From JACKCD01 sp041390905 (lineage in GTDB: Bacteria > Chloroflexota > Anaerolineae > Promineifilales > Promineifilaceae): 64,000 nucleotides of DNA. A program made the position numbers and the translations under genes. The notes beneath the pieces are model-generated. The model did no database searches and had not been told where the DNA came from. It saw only the letters and a program-made list of their open reading frames with translations. The first letter of the stretch is position 1, and each line of letters opens with the position of its first letter. Shown here in pieces: positions 59,236-64,000 of this stretch. Where the stretch lies: positions 62,001 to 126,000 of the forward strand of contig JAWKPA010000012.1 in NCBI GenBank assembly GCA_041390905.1. Reading direction: 5' to 3'.

Positions 59236-61646
59236 TGTATGGTAACCGTTGGTTTCAGGATTGGCTGGGCTGGCTGATCGTTTTGACGCTGGTGAGTGGG
59301 ATCGTAACGGCCGTTAATTTCTACCACAGCATCGGCCAACCATTCGGCGGCTATTTAACCTTCTACAATCCAATCAGCAATCGCTGGCAAATCGACATCA
59401 TTACCCCCACTTGGTGGACAGGCATCTCTGAGGCCAACCTGGCAACAAACAGCCGCTTACTGGAAATAGATGGGCGTGTCTATGACTACCAGATTGACGA
59501 ACCCGCTTTATTTCGGGAAGTCTACACCCGCAATCCACCCACTGTTACCCTAAAGATAGAGCAAGAGGGGGAACTCATTGAAAAACAACTGCGCGTCCTT
59601 CCCTTTAGCTGGGTTCATTACCTCGACCTCATCGTTCCCCATGTAATCGGTGGCCTCACCTTTTGGCTACTCGCCCTAATTGTTTATCAGATACCGTCAC
59701 CAGAGTTACTTAATCAGGTCTTTGTGGTCATGTGTTGCCTAGGAGCCATCAATCGCTGGTTAAGCCGCGTGGGCCTATTTGTCCATACTGATGTCGTGAC
59801 GCACATCATTGATTTGGTTGGCTTATGGTCATTTTCATTTCTGGGCAGTTTGTTCATCCACTTTGCACTTTTGTTCCCAACACGCGCTCGATTTCATCAC
59901 AAATATTTGCTTTATTTTGTGTATGGAGTCGGTTTGATTGCCCTGATTGGCTATAGTGGTGGTCGCTTGGTAATCTGGCTAAATTTACCTATCGCTTGGG
60001 CAGGACAACTTGACAATCTGGGCTTCCGAATCGCTTGGCCGTTGAGCATGATTGGGGTTGGTGCTATTGTTGTTCGCCTACTGGCTACTTCCATTGCCAA
60101 TCCATCGCGGCGCTTGCGTCGGCAAGCACTCATCCTGCTCAGTGGCATCTCCTTAATTTTGCCTTATCTCATTGCTGTTTGGGCTATCTTCTTAGCCGGT
60201 GGTGAAGATGAGGCGCATACACTCTATTGGCGCGGGTTGGATTCGCGCTATCTTGTTGCTGCTGGGCCGGCTGCTGCTGCCTTGATCATTTTACGCTACC
60301 AAACTTTCCGTCGCGTGCCGCCTCTCTTTCTAATCGTCCCCGTCTTAGCTGTCAGTGCCATTGTCGCCAATGTTGGCTCTGTGATTTGGGCATGGTCACT
60401 GCCATTCTCGCCCATTGCCTGGAAACTGCCGCCCTTTATTCCCGCCCTCGGCATGACCCTCATTGTCAGCCTTATTTGGGTTACACAAAGCTCATGGCGC
60501 GGCTTCTTTGGCCGCGTTTTGCATTGGCGACAACAGAACGATGATGCTGCCAAGCGATTTGGGCAGCATGTGACGAGCCAAGCCGATTTGTCGGCCATGC
60601 CAAAACGGATTGCGACTGCTTTGGTCAGCGAGTTGCAGCTAGAAAGAACGGCCGTTTGGGTTTGGCAAGAAGCCACAGAGAGTTTCCAATTAGTTGGGCA
60701 GGCAGGGGAATCGGTGCCACCATTACCCGAACATTTGCCAGCAGCTGCAGTATCCCTGCAACAAGCGGTGCAATTTGGTGGGCAAGCGGTTACTTTACCC
60801 GATTGGTTAAGCCCGTTTCAGCAGCAGCCGGGACTTGCCATGCTGGTTCCGCTGTGGATAGCTAATCGTATGACGGGTCTATTAGGGTTGGGGAAGCGTT
60901 GGGATGAGGAAATTTTTGATGAGCGCGACCTTGATATCATTGATCTCATTGCCCAGCAATCAGCCCTCTTCCTACTGACAGCACAACAAGTTGAGCAACT
61001 GCGTCAGGTTCCCGGCCATATCGCTCTGGCTCAGGAAAGTGAGCGGCTGAAGTTGGCTCGGGAGCTACATGACACGGTGCAGCAGCTTTTGGGACGTTTG
61101 CCATTCTACCTGGAAGTTAGCCGCCAGACGATGTGGACAACACCAGGTAAAGCAGACCAATTGTTGGACAAAAGCATTCTTGATGTGGAGGAAGCGGCCA
61201 GGGCAGTGCGCCAGATTCGCAACAACCTGGCTCCAAGCCAATTGGAATATGGATTGATGCAGCCCATGGTGGGCTTGTGTGAACAGTTTGAACGGCGCAC
61301 AGGTATCCAAATCGTTTGGTATTTGCATCCATCTGTTGATCATGTTCTCTCGCTGGAAGCGCGTCATGCGCTTTATCGTGTCGTTCAACAGGCATTGGAT
61401 AATATTGAGGAACATGCTCAGGCAACGGCCGTTAATCTTACCTTGAACTACGAAAACAACAGGATAGCATTCTGCATCACAGATAACGGGCAAGGATCGT
61501 CTGCAGAACAGCGCAGCCAGAAACAGGGGCAAGGTGCTTTTGGGTTACGCTCAATGACAGCCCGCATCCAAACTTTGGGCGGACATTTTGAATTTTCTTC
61601 TGCGCTGGGGGAAGGGTCGTGCGTACAAGGCTGGATCCCAATATAA
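59235..61646 (+). CDS. NarL-type sensor histidine kinase with PDZ-like and 7TM sensor region
   Basis: 803 residues. Helix 1 (residues ~12-28) precedes an extracytoplasmic segment with a PDZ-like look (WWTGISEANLATNSRLLEIDGRVYDY...NPPTVTLKIEQEGELIEKQLRV). Seven to eight more membrane helices (~130-425) follow. Then come a GAF-like domain (~445-590), a HisKA_3 dimerisation helix with phospho-acceptor His612 (ARELHDTVQQLLGRL), and an ATPase domain with N-box DNIEEHAQA and G-box DNGQGSSAEQR...AFGLRSMTARI. The sensor layout recalls peptide-sensing ComP-like kinases (analogy only). Its partner is the regulator immediately upstream. Confidence 0.9.
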   Translation: MYGNRWFQDWLGWLIVLTLVSGIVTAVNFYHSIGQPFGGYLTFYNPISNRWQIDIITPTWWTGISEANLATNSRLLEIDGRVYDYQIDEPALFREVYTRNPPTVTLKIEQEGELIEKQLRVLPFSWVHYLDLIVPHVIGGLTFWLLALIVYQIPSPELLNQVFVVMCCLGAINRWLSRVGLFVHTDVVTHIIDLVGLWSFSFLGSLFIHFALLFPTRARFHHKYLLYFVYGVGLIALIGYSGGRLVIWLNLPIAWAGQLDNLGFRIAWPLSMIGVGAIVVRLLATSIANPSRRLRRQALILLSGISLILPYLIAVWAIFLAGGEDEAHTLYWRGLDSRYLVAAGPAAAALIILRYQTFRRVPPLFLIVPVLAVSAIVANVGSVIWAWSLPFSPIAWKLPPFIPALGMTLIVSLIWVTQSSWRGFFGRVLHWRQQNDDAAKRFGQHVTSQADLSAMPKRIATALVSELQLERTAVWVWQEATESFQLVGQAGESVPPLPEHLPAAAVSLQQAVQFGGQAVTLPDWLSPFQQQPGLAMLVPLWIANRMTGLLGLGKRWDEEIFDERDLDIIDLIAQQSALFLLTAQQVEQLRQVPGHIALAQESERLKLARELHDTVQQLLGRLPFYLEVSRQTMWTTPGKADQLLDKSILDVEEAARAVRQIRNNLAPSQLEYGLMQPMVGLCEQFERRTGIQIVWYLHPSVDHVLSLEARHALYRVVQQALDNIEEHAQATAVNLTLNYENNRIAFCITDNGQGSSAEQRSQKQGQGAFGLRSMTARIQTLGGHFEFSSALGEGSCVQGWIPI

Positions 61647-61692
61647 TCATCGAGAGTAGAAGTAAGATTAGCATGGACAAAACGCCTAAATA

Positions 61693-62844
61693 ATGATTAC
61701 CCTAATTGCCACAGCCAAATTTGGGCTGGAAAAAATGGTGCGGCTGGAAGTGGCGGCACTGGGTTTTGACAACATTGCCGTGTCGCCGGGGCGCATTGAG
61801 TTTGCGGCGACGCTGGCCGATATTCCCCGGCTTAACCTGTGGCTGCGCTGTGCCGACCGGCTGCTGCTGAAGGTGGCGGAATTCCCGGCGACGACGTTTG
61901 ATGATCTGTTTGAGCAGTGCAAGGCCATTGAATGGGAGCGGTGGATTGGGGAAAACGGCCGTTTTCCCGTCGCCGCCCACAGCGTCAAATCCACCCTCAT
62001 GAGCGAACGAAGCTGTCAATCCATTGTCAAAAAGGCGGTCGTGGATCGGTTGAGTGCGGCGTATGGGGTGGCATGGCTGGCGGAAACGGGCGCCGAATAC
62101 GCCATTCACCTGTCGCTGCACAAGGACGTGGCTCTGCTGACGCTCGATACCTCCGGCGCGGGGCTGCACAAGCGGGGGTACCGCGAGGAAGCGGGGGAAG
62201 CACCGCTGAAGGAGACGCTGGCGGCGGCGCTGGTGAAGTTGAGCTATTGGCGACCCGATAGGCTCTTGATTGACCCCATGTGTGGCTCTGGCACCATCCT
62301 CATCGAAGCGGCACTGATGGCGCGGAATATAGCTCCGGGGTTAAAACGGCCGTTTGCTGCCGAGCAGTGGCCCATCATCCCCGCTGCCGCTTGGGCAGGA
62401 GCCAGGCACGAAGCCGAAGCCGCCATTCGCCACGACATGGCACTGCAACTTTATGGCTACGATAGTAACCCCGCTGCCATTGCCATTGCCAAAAGCAATG
62501 CTGCCAAGGCAGGGGTAGGCGACGACATTGTGTTTGCCGTCAAAGACGTGCGGGAACTGTGGATTGACCAGCAGCACGGCATCGTCATCACCAATCCACC
62601 CTACGGCATGAGGATGGCCGAATATCAGACGCTCAACCAAATCTACATCGCCCTCAACAAAATGTTCCGCAAAAAGCAGGGCTGGTCAGTCTATGTCCTC
62701 ACTGCCGACCACAAATTCCCCGACTACTTCAAACGCGCCCGCCCCGACCGCGTTCGCAAGCTCTACAACGGCACGATTGAGGCCAATTACTATCAATATT
62801 ATGGGGAAAAGCCGCCGGGGGGGAAAGAGAATTATGAATTATGA
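61693..62844 (+). CDS. rlmL: RlmL/YpsC-type RNA (guanine-N2) methyltransferase
   Basis: 383 residues, the length of the Bacillus YpsC-type homologue of RlmL. It has an N-terminal ferredoxin-like/THUMP part (residues ~1-160, with SVKSTLMSERSCQSIVKKAV). The Rossmann methyltransferase follows, with DPMCGSGTILIEAALMA, the GYDSNPAAIAIAKSNAAKAGV acidic loop and the catalytic NPPYGMRM. It methylates the N2 of a guanine in 23S rRNA (RlmL) or a related RNA site. The last residues, KENYEL-stop, are encoded by an AATTATG repeat. Confidence 0.85.
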   Translation: MITLIATAKFGLEKMVRLEVAALGFDNIAVSPGRIEFAATLADIPRLNLWLRCADRLLLKVAEFPATTFDDLFEQCKAIEWERWIGENGRFPVAAHSVKSTLMSERSCQSIVKKAVVDRLSAAYGVAWLAETGAEYAIHLSLHKDVALLTLDTSGAGLHKRGYREEAGEAPLKETLAAALVKLSYWRPDRLLIDPMCGSGTILIEAALMARNIAPGLKRPFAAEQWPIIPAAAWAGARHEAEAAIRHDMALQLYGYDSNPAAIAIAKSNAAKAGVGDDIVFAVKDVRELWIDQQHGIVITNPPYGMRMAEYQTLNQIYIALNKMFRKKQGWSVYVLTADHKFPDYFKRARPDRVRKLYNGTIEANYYQYYGEKPPGGKENYEL

Positions 62845-62886
62845 ATTATGAATTATGAATGGTTCATAATTCATAATTCATAATTG
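62829..62886. repeat. Tandem-unit palindrome, AATTATG family
   Basis: AATTATGAATTATGAATTATG (62831-62851) faces CATAATTCATAATTCATAATT (62864-62884). It begins inside the rlmL-like gene and supplies its stop codon. Confidence 0.85.
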
Positions 62887-62896
62887 CTAAGGGAAT

Positions 62897-63379
62897 CTAT
62901 ACCCCCTCCACCAAAATCCGCGTAATCTGCTCCAAATGGTCGTTGTCGTGATGCCCCACCTGAATGGCGGCATCGGTCACGTCAAAGCTGTCGCGTTCGG
63001 GGTGAACGCCGGTTCGCGCCCACTGCGCCGCGTCCAGCGATTTGAACAAGGCCACAAACCGCTCCCGCGAGGCGACCAAATCGGCATACGCCCGGTGTAA
63101 ATCTTGCTCGTTGTAGCGCAGGTCAATGGCAATTTGCTCGTGGTCGTAGGCGGGTAGCATGGGGTGGTCTTGTTCCAGCATCATCATGACGCGGTGGTAA
63201 AAAAAGCCGTCGAAGTCACGCAAATGGCAAACAACTTCAAGGATTGTCCAGCCGTTGGGGCCATCACGCCGGGAAACGGCCGTTTCTGGCGACACCAACT
63301 GCAAAATATGCCCCAACGTCTTTACACTGTTCTGCATCAGCCGCACGTGACGCTTCTGCAACATTTCAATCGGTTCCAT
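62897..63379 (-). CDS. DinB-family metal-binding protein
   Basis: 160 residues of a four-helix bundle with the three-histidine metal site typical of the DinB/YfiT-like superfamily: His in ILEVVCHLRDFD, and the pair in GHHDNDHLEQI near the C-terminus. Members include thiol-dependent transferases and proteins of unknown role. It lies 22 bases downstream of the glycerophosphodiesterase on the same strand, so they are likely co-transcribed. One AACGGCCGTT falls inside. Confidence 0.82.
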   Translation of the reverse strand: MEPIEMLQKRHVRLMQNSVKTLGHILQLVSPETAVSRRDGPNGWTILEVVCHLRDFDGFFYHRVMMMLEQDHPMLPAYDHEQIAIDLRYNEQDLHRAYADLVASRERFVALFKSLDAAQWARTGVHPERDSFDVTDAAIQVGHHDNDHLEQITRILVEGV

Positions 63380-63401
63380 AATGGTTTATTCTCTCCTTTT
63401 C

Positions 63402-64000
63402 TCAACCAGCAGCGTGAGACAGCACCCGCTCCGGGTAATTCGTAAACACCCCATCCACCCCCCAGCCACGCAGCCGGGCAATGTCGTCGGGTTCGTTGAC
63501 GGTGTAGGGCAGCACCAGCAGGCCGTGGGCGTGGGCTTCCCGGACAAACAGCTCCGTTAACCCCTCATACCAGGGATTAACCGACGCGGCTTGTAGCCGC
63601 TGCGCCGTTGGAATGCCCACCTCCATGTTGTCCCACAGCAGCACCCCCAGCGGCACCTCGGTGTGGTGCTGGCGGGCAATGGCAAGCTCGTCGTGGCGGA
63701 AGGAGGAGAGGAGAATTTGGCGCAGATCCCAGCCGGCCGCGAGATAGGGCTGCAGGAAGTTGAGGGTGGAAACGGCCGTTTCCGGCCCCTTCAACTCCAC
63801 ATTAATCCCCACCCGCCTGTCCACCAAATCAAACACCTCCCGCAGCAGCGGGATTTTTTCCCCTTTGCCCGCATCCAGCGAACGCAAATAGGCCAGCGAT
63901 TGCGCCATCACCAGCCCCGTCCCGTTTGTCGTCCGGTCCAGCTCGTCGTCATGAATGACAACCAGCTCCCCCTCTACCGCATACACATCAATCTCAATCC
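63402..64000 (-). CDS. Glycerophosphodiester phosphodiesterase, partial
   Basis: The 3' part (about 199 residues) of a GDPD-family TIM barrel; the 5' end is beyond the window and the frame is open to base 64000. Visible motifs are EIDVYAVEGELVVIHDDELDRTTNGTG (the catalytic E-D and HD pairs), GINVELKGPE, SSFRHDELAIAR and the C-terminal PYTVNEPDDIARLRGWGVDGVFTNYP. It hydrolyses glycerophosphodiesters to glycerol-3-phosphate and an alcohol. The conserved N-terminal GH(R/G)G motif lies outside the window. Confidence 0.93.
   Translation of the reverse strand, partial: IEIDVYAVEGELVVIHDDELDRTTNGTGLVMAQSLAYLRSLDAGKGEKIPLLREVFDLVDRRVGINVELKGPETAVSTLNFLQPYLAAGWDLRQILLSSFRHDELAIARQHHTEVPLGVLLWDNMEVGIPTAQRLQAASVNPWYEGLTELFVREAHAHGLLVLPYTVNEPDDIARLRGWGVDGVFTNYPERVLSHAAG

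Larger units (their letters stand above)
745..63781. repeat. Highly iterated palindrome AACGGCCGTT, close to 90 copies across the window
   Basis: By eye I count about 89 exact copies of the core ACGGCCGT, most extended to AAACGGCCGTTT. Examples are 745, 1691, 2567, 4690, 6581, 9348, 11545, 14435, 17085, 20953, 22331, 25380, 28170, 31549, 34796, 38808, 43825, 48167, 50201, 55611, 59309, 61955 and 63770. Chance expectation for an 8-mer in 64 kb is about one. Copies lie in all codon phases (peptides NGR, TAV, KRP) and between genes. Voids: 18.85-20.95 kb, 22.8-25.0 kb, 40.4-43.1 kb and 55.6-59.3 kb. Confidence 0.95.

Overview
The window looks like a chromosomal contig from a Chloroflexota bacterium, probably an uncultivated Anaerolineae/Ardenticatenia-type lineage. 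This is an inference from gene content, G+C-rich coding sequence and a secreted protein ending in an LPLVLR-type tail, which I associate with exported proteins of this phylum. I see no rRNA, tRNA, CRISPR array, transposase or phage gene. About 47 genes lie on both strands in short operons. Most are metabolic or housekeeping genes: glycine decarboxylase, malate dehydrogenase, FabH, MoeA, RNA methyltransferases, Uup, CtaG, M20/P1/M50 peptidases, a cytochrome P450, and amidase, aldo/keto reductase and SDR enzymes.

Layout: 1-10 kb has gcvP, a tiny basic membrane protein, a TetR-TfoX_C-Nudix operon divergent from a P450, membrane proteins, an amidase and a GNAT. 10-18.8 kb has a DUF4405 protein, a TPR protein, Uup, an M50 peptidase, mdh, a SpoU methyltransferase and CtaG. 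18.9-20.8 kb is a two-gene ATPase plus HNH nuclease cassette resembling the Septu anti-phage system. 20.9-29.7 kb has MoeA fused to a binding domain, DUF4956-CotH, FabH, an M20 peptidase, a HigBA toxin-antitoxin pair and an amidinotransferase. 29.7-34.1 kb is an SPFH (band 7) gene cluster behind a long non-coding leader. 34-46 kb has a P1 peptidase, HD-GYP, racemase, CoA-transferase, GT39-like membrane protein, B12/radical SAM protein, VapB-like antitoxin, SDR, dienelactone hydrolase and aldo/keto reductase. 46-50.7 kb is a Fe(III)-type ABC importer operon. 50.7-58.3 kb holds two very large secreted proteins with lower G+C. 58.4-64 kb has a LuxR-type two-component pair, an RlmL-like methyltransferase, DinB and a partial glycerophosphodiesterase.

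The most unusual feature is the repeat ecology. First, the palindrome AACGGCCGTT (core ACGGCCGT) occurs close to 90 times by eye in 64 kb, inside genes in all reading phases and between genes, where about one copy is expected. It behaves like the cyanobacterial HIP1 element. At nearly every copy the + strand switches from G-rich on the left to C-rich on the right, whatever the gene orientation. Second, many intergenic gaps hold imperfect palindromes whose arms are tandem 7-9 bp units facing their own reverse complement; I distinguish about a dozen sequence families with this one architecture. Two have entered genes in frame (MoeA and the GT39-like protein), and in about nine genes a repeat appears to supply the last codons and the stop. 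The Septu-like cassette and much of the 50-59 kb secreted-protein region are poor in the 10-bp palindrome, consistent with more recent acquisition.
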